Below, in pieces: positions 18,544-28,882 of a DNA stretch of 64,000 bases. The DNA comes from Schlesneria paludicola DSM 18645 (lineage in GTDB: Bacteria > Planctomycetota > Planctomycetia > Planctomycetales > Planctomycetaceae). How positions within the stretch are numbered: the stretch's first letter is position 1; each line of letters begins with the position of its first letter. Under the pieces are notes generated by a model, which saw only the letters and a program-made list of their open reading frames with translations, ran no database searches and was not told the origin of the DNA. The stretch is from positions 3,274,676-3,338,675 of the forward strand of contig NZ_JH636435.1 in the NCBI RefSeq assembly GCF_000255655.1. The letters are read 5' to 3'. The position numbers and the translations under genes were made by a program.

Positions 18544-19323
18544 TCAGCGCCTCGTGGGCCCGGGATTCATTGGCCTTTGTGGCGCCATCCACTTTGGACG
18601 GGTCATCTCCCAGATCAGGACGGCTGCGGCCGTCGAGACATTCAGAGATTCGACGCGATCACTTCCGGGGATTGATACGAGCGTGGTGCAGGCGGCCGCG
18701 ACATCTGGCGCCAATCCCTCTTCTTCATTTCCCATGACAAGAGCGCAGGGCAATCGCTGTTGCGAATCCACGGCCGGGTGTCCGCCCCGCGTTGCCGCCC
18801 CCATGACATGAAAGTGTGGTCGAAGTGCACGGATGAAAGAAACGAGATTCTGGACCACGTACACTTCCACATGATCAAGCCCCCCTTCCGCCACCCGATA
18901 GGTGGCCTCGGTTGGCAGTGCCGCCTGTGGATGATCCGGCAGAATCAGCTTCGAGACACCGAAGTAGGCCGCCGAACGAATGATCGCCCCCAGATTGTGG
19001 ACATTGCTGACGCGATCCAGTACCAGGAGAGATTGGCGTTGATCGGCCCAATCGCGAATTTCCTGCCAATCGGGTGAGCGATAAACCGGCGGCTCAACGA
19101 TGACAACGACGCCCCCATGATGCAGTGTGCCCGAGATTCGCTCGAGTTCCTCCGATTCGACACAGCGATAGACCAATCGTTCCTGAGCCATCCATCGACA
19201 AAGATCACCGACTGCCGGAGCCATTGCGCGATTGAAGAAAAGCCGGACGACGGAATCGGAATCCGACTCAAACCGCGAACGAACGGCCTTCAGTCCGCAA
19301 ATGGCAAGCTCTCGAGTCCGCAT
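18544..19323 (-). CDS. TrmH/SpoU family RNA 2'-O-methyltransferase
   Basis: 259 residues. The C-terminal SPOUT domain shows the three family motifs: DRVSNVHNLGAIIRSA (motif 1), VMGNEEEGL (motif 2) and SIPGSDRVESLNVSTAAAV (motif 3), which form the trefoil-knot SAM site. The N-terminal ~90 residues would be the RNA-substrate domain. It methylates a ribose 2'-OH in tRNA or 23S rRNA; which site (TrmH- or RlmB-like) cannot be told by eye. Monocistronic. Confidence 0.9.
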   Translation of the reverse strand: MRTRELAICGLKAVRSRFESDSDSVVRLFFNRAMAPAVGDLCRWMAQERLVYRCVESEELERISGTLHHGGVVVIVEPPVYRSPDWQEIRDWADQRQSLLVLDRVSNVHNLGAIIRSAAYFGVSKLILPDHPQAALPTEATYRVAEGGLDHVEVYVVQNLVSFIRALRPHFHVMGAATRGGHPAVDSQQRLPCALVMGNEEEGLAPDVAAACTTLVSIPGSDRVESLNVSTAAAVLIWEMTRPKWMAPQRPMNPGPTRR

Positions 19324-20039
19324 GAATTCGTACGACCTTTTAACAACAAGCGTCTTTACCGCGAGAGTCCTGGAATCTCGCGCTGCATTTCCAGGTCGAG
19401 TTTTATCACACCGACCGACCGAATGCTGGTGAAATCGCGTTCCTCGTCATCCAAGGCGACAAAGGTCGCCGCGCCAGGTGTTCTAAATGGATCATCAACG
19501 ATGCGAATTAAAGAGATGTGCGATTATTGTCTCATGTTGCGTCGACTCGAAAATCAACCGACGAACGGCCGCCTTGAGCTTGCGCAAAATACCCTTTCCC
19601 CTCAACGACAGATGACAGTCACTGACGCCCAATCTCATGGCATCACGACACCTCTACCCCTACGGAATGCCGAACGGGTGTTCTTGAGGTTGTTCGACGA
19701 TTTGATCGGATTGTCAGCGAAACTACTTGATGCATAAGACAATCGGAACGTCTTCGGTTTTCCCGGCAGGAATGGCACGGCCTCTGCTTCCCTCCCCTCT
19801 GCCGAAACTGCTTGTGCGGGGGCCGGCAGTTCGGCGTTGAAATGTGGCAATTGATGCTCTTCCTTTGACGACCCAAACATGCTGTTGCGGAATCTTGCGC
19901 AGAACGACCCGCTTGCGTCGCGACATGCTCGTTTTTTGTGCCGGACAACATGAGTCAACCGGAATGCCTCGTCTTGAGGTAGACGGTGTTCCGGAAATGG
20001 ATTGAGTCTCATTGTTTCTTGAGGATCTGGGAATCTGTC
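19324..20039. other. intergenic region with one possible small gene
   Basis: Apart from the possible small CDS at 19723-19926, I see nothing beyond overlapping short frames. The region separates divergent genes (trmH-like to the left, WD40 to the right), so both promoters should be here. Confidence 0.45.
19723..19926 (-). CDS. possible small basic protein
   Basis: 67 codons starting MSRRKRVVLRKIPQQHVWVV. Third positions are mostly G or C, as in the neighbouring real genes, and the sequence ends DVPIVLCIK. There is no clear ribosome binding site and I know no family. Overlapping frames of 102 and 150 codons exist on the same strand, and this one looks the most protein-like. Treat as tentative. 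Confidence 0.3.
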   Translation of the reverse strand: MSRRKRVVLRKIPQQHVWVVKGRASIATFQRRTAGPRTSSFGRGEGSRGRAIPAGKTEDVPIVLCIK

Positions 20040-21125
20040 ATGCACCGCCGTCGATTGTATCACCCATCTCGCACGACTCGCGGCCATCGAAATGGGCTGC
20101 TGTTCATTGGGGCACTGCGAGAAGTTAGCCTGATCGCACTTGTCGTTGGGTTGTTGCTGATGGCAATCCGTGAATCGTCCTCCCTATTGCAAATGCATGG
20201 GACTCCGAAAGGAGCCGAGGCACCGACCTTCCCTCTCGACCCCATTATGAATCTCGACTTCGATCGAGATCGACGCACGCTAATTGCTCATACCTACCCA
20301 GAAGGCATCGACGAAATCAGGGTGTCGAATGCCGTGTCGAAAAAACGGATCTCGCCTCAAAACCTGTTCTCGACGGCAACCTCAGAAATCAATTCAACCA
20401 CGATGATGCTGACGCAGTGGACGCACGAGAACAGCCTGCACCACGGAGTTTACTTCCTGCGAAATGATCAAGTCGTGCATTCAGAGGAATTCATTCTGAA
20501 AGTTCTGTCGACCGCAGATGCACGGATTTCTCGAGATGGCTCGATCGCCCTAATGATTTCACACAACGGCACGATCATTGGCTGGGACCTGACGCAATCA
20601 CCACCGAACCGTTGGGAATTCCATTTGGAAAAATCCTCGGCCACCAATCAGCTTTCGCCTGACGGAACGAAGCTCGTGATTGCCGCGAATGACGGAAATC
20701 CGTTGATCTGCGATTCCCGGTCGGGTGAAGTGATTTTCTCGCTACCGGCCATCTCGAGCTGCTGCCGCAGCGCGGCCTGGTCAAGTGACGGACAGCGACT
20801 TTCACTTGGCGACGAACACGGCAATGTTTTTGTCTACGATACCGTAACGGGTCAACAGGTCTGGATGGGTCATATTAACTTCTTATTCGCACGCTCCATG
20901 GCACTGTCATTCGATGGGAACATCCTGGCCGCGGGTGGATTCGACAAGAAGATTCGGATCTGGGATCTCGCAAACAAGACGCATTCACCGGCCCGCGTCG
21001 TGGAGAGCACCAGCGTTGTCAACGATGTCATCATCACGGACGACACGTTGTTTGCCGCCTGTCTGGACGGAACGATTCGCGAATGGTCGCTGAAATCCGA
21101 ACAACAGCCACGACAGATTCGCTAA
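20040..21125 (+). CDS. membrane-anchored WD40-repeat protein
   Basis: 361 residues from the ATG at 20040; an in-frame GTG at 19986 is an alternative. One N-terminal membrane helix (~26-44, REVSLIALVVGLLLMAI) anchors an extracytoplasmic beta-propeller. Recognisable WD-type blades include SPDGTKLVIAANDGNPLIC, WSSDGQRLSLGDEHGNVFVY, FDGNILAAGGFDKKIRIWDL and LDGTIREWSL, each with the D-G-x-x-x-x-W/Y pattern. Likely a protein-interaction platform; partner unknown. Converges with yaiI, leaving 17 bases between stops. Confidence 0.8.
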   Translation: MHRRRLYHPSRTTRGHRNGLLFIGALREVSLIALVVGLLLMAIRESSSLLQMHGTPKGAEAPTFPLDPIMNLDFDRDRRTLIAHTYPEGIDEIRVSNAVSKKRISPQNLFSTATSEINSTTMMLTQWTHENSLHHGVYFLRNDQVVHSEEFILKVLSTADARISRDGSIALMISHNGTIIGWDLTQSPPNRWEFHLEKSSATNQLSPDGTKLVIAANDGNPLICDSRSGEVIFSLPAISSCCRSAAWSSDGQRLSLGDEHGNVFVYDTVTGQQVWMGHINFLFARSMALSFDGNILAAGGFDKKIRIWDLANKTHSPARVVESTSVVNDVIITDDTLFAACLDGTIREWSLKSEQQPRQIR

Positions 21126-21142
21126 CGGGCGATGGAGTTCAA

Positions 21143-21598
21143 TCACGTCTTACGACGGCGTTTTGCCAACAAGCGATCGAGCTGGTTTGCGAACGATTGA
21201 CTGTCGTTGGTTCGAAACGGCGGCGGTCCGCCCGAGATCGCACCACTTCCCCGCAGTTCGTCCATGAGATTTCGCATCGCCAGACGTTCGCCAATATTCT
21301 CGAGCGTGTAAAGTTCGCCGCGTGGATCGATCGCACACGCCCCTTTTTCCACGACCAGGGCGGCCAGCGGAATATCGGCAGTAACCACCAGATCTTCGCG
21401 ATCAAGCAGCTCAACAATCTTTTGATCCGCAACGTTCAGCCCCGAGGGGACGGTTAGAATCGTGATGAACTCTGACCGAGGAATGCGCATCGGTTGATTG
21501 GCGACGACCGTCAACGGAATCTTTGTCCGATTCGCCGCACGAAAGACGATTTCCTTGACGGCGACGGGGCACGCGTCTCCATCGATCCAGATTCGCAT
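21143..21598 (-). CDS. YaiI/YqxD family (DUF188) protein
   Basis: 151 residues from the ATG at 21598, with GGGAGG upstream. MRIWIDGDACPVAVKEIVFRAA, GLNVADQKIV, VTADIPLAALVVEKGA and a C-terminal SGGPPPF segment match the UPF0178/YaiI family almost end to end. The fold is PIN/NYN-related with acidic residues at D7, D9 and later, suggesting a nuclease-like ancestry, but activity is unproven. It is 97 bases downstream of alaS on the same strand, beyond a hairpin. Confidence 0.9.
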   Translation of the reverse strand: MRIWIDGDACPVAVKEIVFRAANRTKIPLTVVANQPMRIPRSEFITILTVPSGLNVADQKIVELLDREDLVVTADIPLAALVVEKGACAIDPRGELYTLENIGERLAMRNLMDELRGSGAISGGPPPFRTNDSQSFANQLDRLLAKRRRKT

Positions 21599-21630
21599 TA
21601 TTAATGCCCCTCCCACAACGACCTCGTGAC

Positions 21631-21675
21631 AGAACGCTTGCTGATAATCTATTCCACACCCCGGGCAAGCGTTCT
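21631..21675 (-). terminator. hairpin after alaS
   Basis: AGAACGCTTGC (21631-21641) and GCAAGCGTTCT (21665-21675) are perfect 11-bp complements with a 23-base loop. No T tract follows, so it may attenuate rather than end alaS transcription before yaiI. Confidence 0.45.
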
Positions 21676-21694
21676 CACTCGTGCGACATCAGAC

Positions 21695-24313
21695 TCATGC
21701 ACCGAGCTTTTGGCGGCAGTACGCCGCGCCGGCTTCCAGAGCTGCATCAATCTTCGAGGGATCTTTGCCGCCTGCTTCGGCCATATCAGGACGACCGCCT
21801 CCGCCGCCACCGCAGACCTTTGCTGCCGTCTTCACGCAGTCCGAGGCATTCAACCCTTTCGAGACAAGCACATCTTTGCTGACCGACGAAATGAAAGCGA
21901 CTTTATCATCGGCAACCAACGCAAGCAGTACCGCGACTGACGGAGCTTTCTCGCGAATACGGTCGGCAAATTCTTTGAGCGATTCACGCGGGTAACCGGT
22001 CGCGTTATGGACGACCAACTTAACACCATTGATCGTTTCCGCCTTCGCAACCAGTTGCTCGGCGGCTTCGGTCAGCGAAGCCATCGAATGCTTTGCCAAC
22101 TGCTTCTTGGCCTCACGCAGTTCCGCCTGCAACGCTTCGATCTTGCGCGGCAGTTCGTCGGGTTGGCCTTTGACCAGTGCGGCCGCTTCCTTGACAAGCG
22201 CCTCGGTCTCGCGAATTCGCTCCAACGCTTTGGGACCGGTCAAACAAGTCACGCGCCGAACGCCAGCCGCAACCAGTTCATCGCGTACGACTCGGCAAAG
22301 ACCAACTTGTCCCGTATTCGCCAGATGAATTCCCCCGCACAGTTCGCGGCTGAACTCGCCCATGCTGACCACGCGCACATTGTCAGGATACTTCTCACCA
22401 AACAGTGCCATCGCCCCTAGCGTTCGCGCTTCTGCGATTGGCATCAGGCGTGTCGAGATCGATGCCCCTTCGGCAATCCTGGTATTGATTTCATCCTCAA
22501 TCTTAACGACTTCGGAGTGCGTCAGGCCGCTTGAATGGGCGAAGTCGAAACGCAGCTCATCTTCTTGAACCTTTGAACCACGCTGCGTCGCATTCTCGCC
22601 CAGGTACTTCCGCAGGGCATGATGCAGGATGTGCGTCGCGGAGTGGGCACGACGGATTCCAGCACGCCGCGAGAGATCGATCTTCGCTTGAACTTCAGCT
22701 CCCACGGCCAGTTTTCCGGTTTTGAGCACGCCAATGTGGACCAGCAATTCGCCATCGCGCTGCGTGTCCTGCACCACGAACTCGAGACCATGACCTGTGA
22801 TCGTTCCGGTATCGCCGACTTGCCCACCCGCTTCACCGTAGAATGGCGAGCGATTCAGCACGACTGCAATTTGAACATCGTGCTGCTCGAATGCGTTCAC
22901 CAGCTTCCCATCGGCGATGATCCCGACGACATCGGCCGTGGCATCGCTGGCATCATAACCCAGAAACTGGGTCCCGCCGCTCTGACGCAGCGTGTCGAGC
23001 GGTCCTGCCGACATGACTGAGTTCGCAAAGGCGCCGCGACCACTGGTCTGCTTGTGCTGTTCCTTGCACTCTTTGAACCGCTCCATATCCACCGTCAGGC
23101 CGTCGTTTGAGGCCAGCGATTCCGTGAGTTCAATCAAGAAGCCATCAGTCTGATGCAGGTCGAACGCTGCATCACCCGAAATCGTCGGCGAACCGTCGCG
23201 TTTGGCCTGATCAACCAGTTTGCGGAAACGACCGATCCCTGACTCAATCACTCGCAGGAATTGTTTTTCTTCCTCAAGGATGCCGTTCTGAACGGCTTCA
23301 ATTGTCTGACGGAACTCGGGGTACGGGTTCTTCATCATCTCGCCGATCACCGGAACCAATTGCGACAAGAATGGCTCCTGTTTGCCAAGCAGATACCCTT
23401 CCATCAAAGCGCGACGCAGCAGCAATCGGACGATGTAGTTCTCTTTTTCCGGACCAGGACCACACCCTTCGTGCAAGGCGAACGAGCAAGCCCGCACGTG
23501 GTCGGCAATCCTTCGGAGAGCGCGGCCGGCGGGAGCCCCGTACTCATATTTCACGCCGACGATTTCCCCCGCGGCCTGGCAAATCGGCTTCAAAATATCA
23601 ATCTCGAAGTTGCTGAGGACACCCTGAAGCGTCGAAGCACACCGCTCAAGTCCCATCCCGGTGTCGATATTTTTCTTCGGTAGCGGCTGCAGATTGTTCG
23701 GAGGAGCCCCCACGCGATTGAACTGCGTGAACACCAGATTCCAGATTTCGACGGACTTGGTACCACCCGGCGGTAAGTAATAGATCTCACTACAGGGACC
23801 ACAGACGCCATCAGGGCCTTGCGAGGGTGACGAGGCGGGCCAGAAGTTCTCGCCTTCGTCTTCACGCGAAATCCGATTCGAAGGCAATTTGATTTCGTGA
23901 TTCCAGATGTCATAGGCTTCCTGATCATCCAGATAGACCGTGACGGTCAGTCGAGTCGGATCGAGACCCAGCCACGACTTGTCGGTCAAGAATTCCCAGG
24001 CCCAGTGAATCGCTTCGCGCTTGAAATAGTCACCAAACGAAAAGTTGCCGAGCATCTCGAAGAAGGTGTGGTGGTACGCGGTCACGCCCACATTGCTGAT
24101 ATCGCCCGTCCGCAAACACTTCTGCGACGTCGTCGCGCGCGTGAATTCGATCGGCCCGATTCCGAGAAACTGGTTCTTGAACTGATTCATCCCGGCTGGC
24201 GTAAACAGGACCGTTGGATCGTCTTTGGGTACCAAGACGTCCGATGGCCGACGCACACATCCTTTGGATTCGAAAAACGTCAGGTATTTTTCACGCAGCT
24301 CGTCAGTTTTCAT
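21695..24313 (-). CDS. alaS: alanyl-tRNA synthetase
   Basis: 872 residues from [19 protein letters not shown] (ATG 24313), the usual AlaS start. Class II motifs appear as [18 protein letters not shown] and the aminoacylation core; [11 protein letters not shown] belongs to the tRNA-binding region. The editing domain has [11 protein letters not shown] and [13 protein letters not shown] (zinc-binding His/Cys), which clears mischarged Ser/Gly-tRNA. The C-Ala domain carries [15 protein letters not shown]. Length is standard. A longer frame to 24358 lacks similarity. Divergent from the polyketide synthase gene. Confidence 0.97.
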   Translation of the reverse strand: MKTDELREKYLTFFESKGCVRRPSDVLVPKDDPTVLFTPAGMNQFKNQFLGIGPIEFTRATTSQKCLRTGDISNVGVTAYHHTFFEMLGNFSFGDYFKREAIHWAWEFLTDKSWLGLDPTRLTVTVYLDDQEAYDIWNHEIKLPSNRISREDEGENFWPASSPSQGPDGVCGPCSEIYYLPPGGTKSVEIWNLVFTQFNRVGAPPNNLQPLPKKNIDTGMGLERCASTLQGVLSNFEIDILKPICQAAGEIVGVKYEYGAPAGRALRRIADHVRACSFALHEGCGPGPEKENYIVRLLLRRALMEGYLLGKQEPFLSQLVPVIGEMMKNPYPEFRQTIEAVQNGILEEEKQFLRVIESGIGRFRKLVDQAKRDGSPTISGDAAFDLHQTDGFLIELTESLASNDGLTVDMERFKECKEQHKQTSGRGAFANSVMSAGPLDTLRQSGGTQFLGYDASDATADVVGIIADGKLVNAFEQHDVQIAVVLNRSPFYGEAGGQVGDTGTITGHGLEFVVQDTQRDGELLVHIGVLKTGKLAVGAEVQAKIDLSRRAGIRRAHSATHILHHALRKYLGENATQRGSKVQEDELRFDFAHSSGLTHSEVVKIEDEINTRIAEGASISTRLMPIAEARTLGAMALFGEKYPDNVRVVSMGEFSRELCGGIHLANTGQVGLCRVVRDELVAAGVRRVTCLTGPKALERIRETEALVKEAAALVKGQPDELPRKIEALQAELREAKKQLAKHSMASLTEAAEQLVAKAETINGVKLVVHNATGYPRESLKEFADRIREKAPSVAVLLALVADDKVAFISSVSKDVLVSKGLNASDCVKTAAKVCGGGGGGRPDMAEAGGKDPSKIDAALEAGAAYCRQKLGA

Positions 24314-24585
24314 AGCGATTCCGTTGATGGTCACAGACCAAGACATCTCTGCCGACACCAGAGATCGGCAGGGTCGATATAATTACAGTAATGTCAGAAA
24401 TATTAAGCCCGCATCGTCGGACACGGAAATCCGCCCAAAAGATAGCAGATGATCCGATTTCGAGCGACACTTCAGGTCATTCCACCCCTTGAAACTCGAC
24501 CGCCCCAAATCGGTAACACCTGTTGGCTCGTTTGGTGATCGCGTGTATAAGCCGTGAAATCATTCCATGGAAGGCAGATTCACGC

Positions 24586-25707
24586 ATGCATGTCGCTATC
24601 GCTGGAATTGGAACCGCTGTCCCCGACCACCAGTGCGAGCAAGAAGAGGCCGGCGAAGTCGCCGCACAGTATTGCTCCGCCACTCCTGAGCAGGCTCACA
24701 TGCTGAGCGTGCTCTACCGCATGTCGGGCGTCAATACCCGCGGCAGCGTGGTTCTGGAAAGCGCTGACGGCATTTTAACGGATCGACAAGAGTTCTTTCC
24801 GCCCTGCACGCCTGAATCCCCTAACGGTCCAACCACCGAAGCCAGACTAAACATCTATGCGGAAAAGGCGGGGCCACTGGCCCTGACCGCATCGAAACGG
24901 GCTTTAGAACAAAGCGAAACGTCCCCTCAGGCCATCACGCACCTGATTACGGTCACTTGCAGTGGTTTCGTCGCCCCAGGCTTCGATTTCACGTTAATCA
25001 AACAGCTTCCCCTGCGATCCGACGTGGCGCGCACTCAGATTGGTTTCATGGGGTGCCATGCGGCATTGAACGCCTTGCGCGTCGCGCGTGCCTTCGTCGC
25101 GGCTGATCCGACGGCAGTCGTCCTGGTCTGTTGCGTCGAGCTCTGCACCCTGCACTATCAGTACGGCTGGAATCCGGAACAAATTGTTGCCAATTCCCTG
25201 TTCGCGGACGGTGCGGCAGCCTGCGTCATCCGGGCCGAAATACCAGCGGTTACTGGTTCCGTGCTGGAATCGCAACAGCGACCGATCTCTCGCATTCTCG
25301 CCAGCGGATCGACTCTCTTACCCGACTCGGAAGACGCGATGACCTGGCGCGTGGGCGACCACGGATTTCGAATGACCCTTTCGACGCGGGTTCCCGGTTT
25401 GCTGGAAGCCCACCTGCGTCCCTGGCTCACCTCCTGGCTGAAACAATACGACCTGCGTCCCGAAGAGATTTCGACGTGGGCCGCGCATCCAGGCGGGCCG
25501 AAGATTCTGAATGCATTCGCCGACACCATGTCGATCCCGCGAGAACAATTGTCGGTTTCGCGTGAAATCATGCAAACACACGGAAATATGTCGTCACCGA
25601 CCGTCTTGTTCGTCCTGGATCGCCTGCGTTCCAAACAGGCGAGCGGTCCCTGCGTCGCGATCGGATTCGGCCCCGGCTTGGTCGCGGAAGCCACATTGCT
25701 CGCGTGA
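24586..25707 (+). CDS. type III polyketide synthase (chalcone/stilbene synthase-like)
   Basis: 373 residues from ATG 24586 (GGAAGGCAG upstream). The catalytic triad is visible: Cys157 in GFMGCHAALNALR, His301 in AAHPGGPKI and Asn334 in THGNMSSP. These condense malonyl-CoA on a CoA-linked starter to make alkylresorcinol/pyrone-type products. The usual tailoring genes (methyltransferase, oxidoreductase) are absent on either side: alaS is divergent and the HtrA gene convergent. The product therefore cannot be predicted. Cytosolic homodimer expected from family. Confidence 0.92.
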   Translation: MHVAIAGIGTAVPDHQCEQEEAGEVAAQYCSATPEQAHMLSVLYRMSGVNTRGSVVLESADGILTDRQEFFPPCTPESPNGPTTEARLNIYAEKAGPLALTASKRALEQSETSPQAITHLITVTCSGFVAPGFDFTLIKQLPLRSDVARTQIGFMGCHAALNALRVARAFVAADPTAVVLVCCVELCTLHYQYGWNPEQIVANSLFADGAAACVIRAEIPAVTGSVLESQQRPISRILASGSTLLPDSEDAMTWRVGDHGFRMTLSTRVPGLLEAHLRPWLTSWLKQYDLRPEEISTWAAHPGGPKILNAFADTMSIPREQLSVSREIMQTHGNMSSPTVLFVLDRLRSKQASGPCVAIGFGPGLVAEATLLA

Positions 25708-25797
25708 TACCGCCACCGATCGCGTTCGGTTCAACAGAATGCGACGTAAGAAAACCGTGCCTCGTCGCTCGTCCCGGGGAAACACGTCACTGTGCCA

Positions 25798-27366
25798 CTA
25801 GTCGCGAATCTGAACCGAGCGAGCCGATAACGTTCCGGGGGCGTCTTCGGACAGCTTCAATGTGACAATCCCCTGGGTCTTCTTGACCGCCTCATAAAAC
25901 TCGGCAGGAGTTCTGACGGGGTTATTGTTCACGTGTGTAATGAACGTGCCCGGCTGCAGACGGGCCGCCTGCGCCGGCGATCCCTCGGCCACCTTCATGA
26001 CCAATACCCGCTGATAGACGAGTGTTTCCCCGCGTTGTCGCGCCGTCGAATAGTCGACCGATAAACCGCGCCAGGGGGCGTATCTTGGAACCGTTTCGAC
26101 GATTCCTTCTTCGTCACGAACGGGCCATTTCGCCAACTTGACTTTGACCGACTCCAGTCGCTGCCGACCTCGCCGCCAGAGCGTCAAATCAATCTCGCTA
26201 TCGGGAGGATGCAGACCGACCATGCGGACCAAATCGGAAGTCGACAGAACGGGCACGCCTTCCACTTTCACGACCACATCCGCATCGTCAATTTTCGCCA
26301 CATCCGCAGGTGAACCGGGTTGAACTTTGACCACGGCCGCCGCCGATCGCTGGGGCAACCCGGTGTTCAAATGCAGAAAATCCACTGGAGACAATTCGCC
26401 CGGCGAGATGCCAATAATTCCGTATTCGACCTCATGCCCGTCAAGCAGGGTTCGAACAATCCGCCGCGTCAGCCCGTCAACGGGAATCGCAAACCCCGTT
26501 GACTGTTCGTAACCTTCAATCGCCGCCAGTGAAGTGCTGATGCCGATCAATTCGCCCTTCGAATTTAGAACCGGACCGCCGCTGGTTCCCAGGTTAAGAC
26601 GGGCATCCAATTGCATGACCACGCCAAGCCGATAAAGCGTCGAGCTATTGACGTATTCTTCGCTGGTGGTCGCTTGCTTGCGCGACAGCGGAATCGGCTG
26701 ACGCGTCAGATTGCTCACCAGCCCCCAACTGACACTCGCCGAACCATCTCGGGCGATTCCGTAGGGATTCCCAAGCAACAGCACGAATTGTCCCTTACGG
26801 GGTGGAGGCGCATTTTCCCAATTCACACTGGGAAACTCATCCGGCTTAACCCCGTTTCGGCCCCACTCCAATCGCAAGACGGCCAGATCGCTGCGTGGAT
26901 CGGCCGCATAGATGGTGGCCAGACACCCACGTCGGTCCGAAAACCGGACTCGCAGCTCGGTCCCATCATCGGCAACATAATAGGGGCTGACAGGACCGCC
27001 ACGTACGACATGCAAATTCGTCAGGACGTACCGCTCAGTGCTTTTGACGGGACTGACCAAAAAGCCCGCACCAAATTCATTGGGAATCTCATCCTGTTCC
27101 TCGACCATATCGGCACGACCAAACGCGCGATGCGTCGGCCCGGACCTGCTGCGCGGTGGTGGCGTGTGCCGGCCAATACTGACGACCGACGGCTCAACCC
27201 GCTCGACGATCTTGACGATTGTATCTTCGAACACGACTGCGGGATCTTGCGCGTGGATGTCGCACAGAACCCCGAACACGGCCATCCCAAACCCCGCCGC
27301 TCCGACCAACAACGCGAGCGCACTGTTTGGGCGTCGTCGTCGAAAATCGAACGATCGGAAATTCAT
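25798..27366 (-). CDS. HtrA/DegP-like serine protease with two PDZ domains
   Basis: 522 residues from ATG 27366 (TTG 27393 also in frame). Export signal or anchor at ~12-40 (SALALLVGAAGFGMAVFGVL). The trypsin-like domain shows the triad: His119 (LTNLHVV), Asp160 (RSDLAVLRL) and Ser262 (NLGTSGGPVL). PDZ domains lie at ~320-400 (GSPADVAKIDDADVVVKV) and ~440-510 (GSPAQAARLQPGTFITHV). It would degrade or refold damaged envelope proteins. A ~30-residue Pro/Arg/acidic linker before the protease domain is unusual. It is 139 bases downstream of recA on the same strand. Confidence 0.92.
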   Translation of the reverse strand: MNFRSFDFRRRRPNSALALLVGAAGFGMAVFGVLCDIHAQDPAVVFEDTIVKIVERVEPSVVSIGRHTPPPRSRSGPTHRAFGRADMVEEQDEIPNEFGAGFLVSPVKSTERYVLTNLHVVRGGPVSPYYVADDGTELRVRFSDRRGCLATIYAADPRSDLAVLRLEWGRNGVKPDEFPSVNWENAPPPRKGQFVLLLGNPYGIARDGSASVSWGLVSNLTRQPIPLSRKQATTSEEYVNSSTLYRLGVVMQLDARLNLGTSGGPVLNSKGELIGISTSLAAIEGYEQSTGFAIPVDGLTRRIVRTLLDGHEVEYGIIGISPGELSPVDFLHLNTGLPQRSAAAVVKVQPGSPADVAKIDDADVVVKVEGVPVLSTSDLVRMVGLHPPDSEIDLTLWRRGRQRLESVKVKLAKWPVRDEEGIVETVPRYAPWRGLSVDYSTARQRGETLVYQRVLVMKVAEGSPAQAARLQPGTFITHVNNNPVRTPAEFYEAVKKTQGIVTLKLSEDAPGTLSARSVQIRD

Positions 27367-27505
27367 GATGGCCGGCTCTAGCCCCCAACCCAACCTGGGG
27401 CCGTGACGGAAATGTTCGCTTCTTCCTGCAAAAGATCGAAGCCGACTTGAAAACCGCCACGGTCGATTGGATCACATGATTATTGCCATGAACAGGGTAT
27501 CGACG

Positions 27506-28570
27506 TCAATCGTCACCGGCACCGGCCATCTTCTGGCCGTTGGCAAAGAACGCGGCCATTACTTTTTCTCGCAGCTCCTTGACCACTTCAGGATGTTCTT
27601 CGAGATACGTTCGTGATTTGTCACGTCCCTGCCCGAGTTTCGTGCCGCCGTAGATGTACCAACTGCCACTTCGATCAACGACATTGTACGCCGCGGCCAT
27701 GTCGAGCACGTCGCCTTCCAGGCTGATTCCCCGCGACCCCAACATATCGAATTCAGCCACGCGGAACGGGGGTGCGACCTTGTTCTTGACGATCTTCACC
27801 TTCATCCGAATGCCGATCATGTTCTCACCCTCTTTGAGAACCGCCAGCTTGCGGACGTCGACACGGCACGAGCTATAGAATTTCAGAGCACGCCCGCCGG
27901 GTGTCGTCTCGGGAGACCCGAACATCACACCGATCTTTTCGCGGATCTGATTGATAAAGATCACCGTCGTTTTGGCCTTCGAGATACAGCCGGTCAGCTT
28001 TCGCATCGCCTGGCTCATCATGCGGGCCTGCAATCCAACGTGAGAATCGCCAATATCCCCTTCAAGTTCTGCTTTCGGCACTAGGGCGGCCACCGAGTCG
28101 ACCACGATGATGTCGACGGCATTCGACTTGATCAGCATTTCGGCAATTTGCAACGCCTCTTCACCGGATGAAGGCTGGCTGACCAGCAATTCTTCCAGGT
28201 TGACCCCCAGGCGCTTGGCCCAGGCGGGATCGAGCGCGTGTTCGGCGTCAATAAATGCCGCAACGCCCCCTTCTTTTTGTGCATTGGCCACGGCATGCAG
28301 CGCCAGTGTGGTCTTTCCGCTGGATTCTGGTCCATAGACTTCAATGATCCGGCCGCGGGGAAAACCCATCCCGCCGAGTGCCAGGTCAAGCGACAACGAG
28401 CCGGTGCCGATGCCCGAAACCGTCATTGAGGAGTTATCGGAGAGCTTCATGATCGAGCCCTTACCGAAGGCCTTCTCGATCTGCCCCAGTGTATTATCGA
28501 GCATCTGACGATCGCCGTGTACGACATCGTCATCATGCATGACAGACTTGGCCGCCTTCGCCTTGGCCAT
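27506..28570 (-). CDS. recA: recombinase RecA
   Basis: 354 residues from [15 protein letters not shown] (ATG 28570, AAGGA upstream). Walker [14 protein letters not shown], the Walker B region [12 protein letters not shown], loop L1 [18 protein letters not shown], loop L2 [21 protein letters not shown] and [15 protein letters not shown] are all present. It forms the RecA-ssDNA filament for homologous recombination and SOS induction. Standard length. Divergent from tgt; SOS control is likely from family knowledge, but I could not identify a LexA box. Confidence 0.98.
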   Translation of the reverse strand: MAKAKAAKSVMHDDDVVHGDRQMLDNTLGQIEKAFGKGSIMKLSDNSSMTVSGIGTGSLSLDLALGGMGFPRGRIIEVYGPESSGKTTLALHAVANAQKEGGVAAFIDAEHALDPAWAKRLGVNLEELLVSQPSSGEEALQIAEMLIKSNAVDIIVVDSVAALVPKAELEGDIGDSHVGLQARMMSQAMRKLTGCISKAKTTVIFINQIREKIGVMFGSPETTPGGRALKFYSSCRVDVRKLAVLKEGENMIGIRMKVKIVKNKVAPPFRVAEFDMLGSRGISLEGDVLDMAAAYNVVDRSGSWYIYGGTKLGQGRDKSRTYLEEHPEVVKELREKVMAAFFANGQKMAGAGDD

Positions 28571-28882
28571 AGAAGCATCCTTGAGAGAGTGGAGACACCA
28601 GCGGAACACCAATTCGCCAAAGAGACGGGCGAACAGGAAAAGTAAGATTTCAGTACCCGTTACGCAAGCGACGGGCAACCCCTCTGTGAGTCATTCAGTT
28701 GTTATCAGGAGATCAAATGAGTCGGCTGGTCGTTTCCACGAGAATTGCCGTCGACATCCCCGCGTTGATTCCGCCACGCCATTCTTCTTTAACATGAAAC
28801 AGCCCCGCATCCTTTGCGACGGAAACCGTGCCGACTATGCTCCGCGCCGACCGTTCGAATTATCGTGGGAGAGTCAATACAC
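28571..28882. other. divergent recA-tgt promoter region
   Basis: No gene. On the minus strand TTGCGT and TACTTT, 17 bases apart, lie roughly 80-110 bases before the recA start and are a weak promoter candidate. A longer in-frame extension of tgt begins at 28814, but the GTG at 28883 fits the family N-terminus better. Confidence 0.35.

Noticed and set aside
26611-27381. 256-codon plus-strand frame opposite the HtrA-like gene
   Set aside because: Antisense shadow; the opposite strand shows a complete serine protease.
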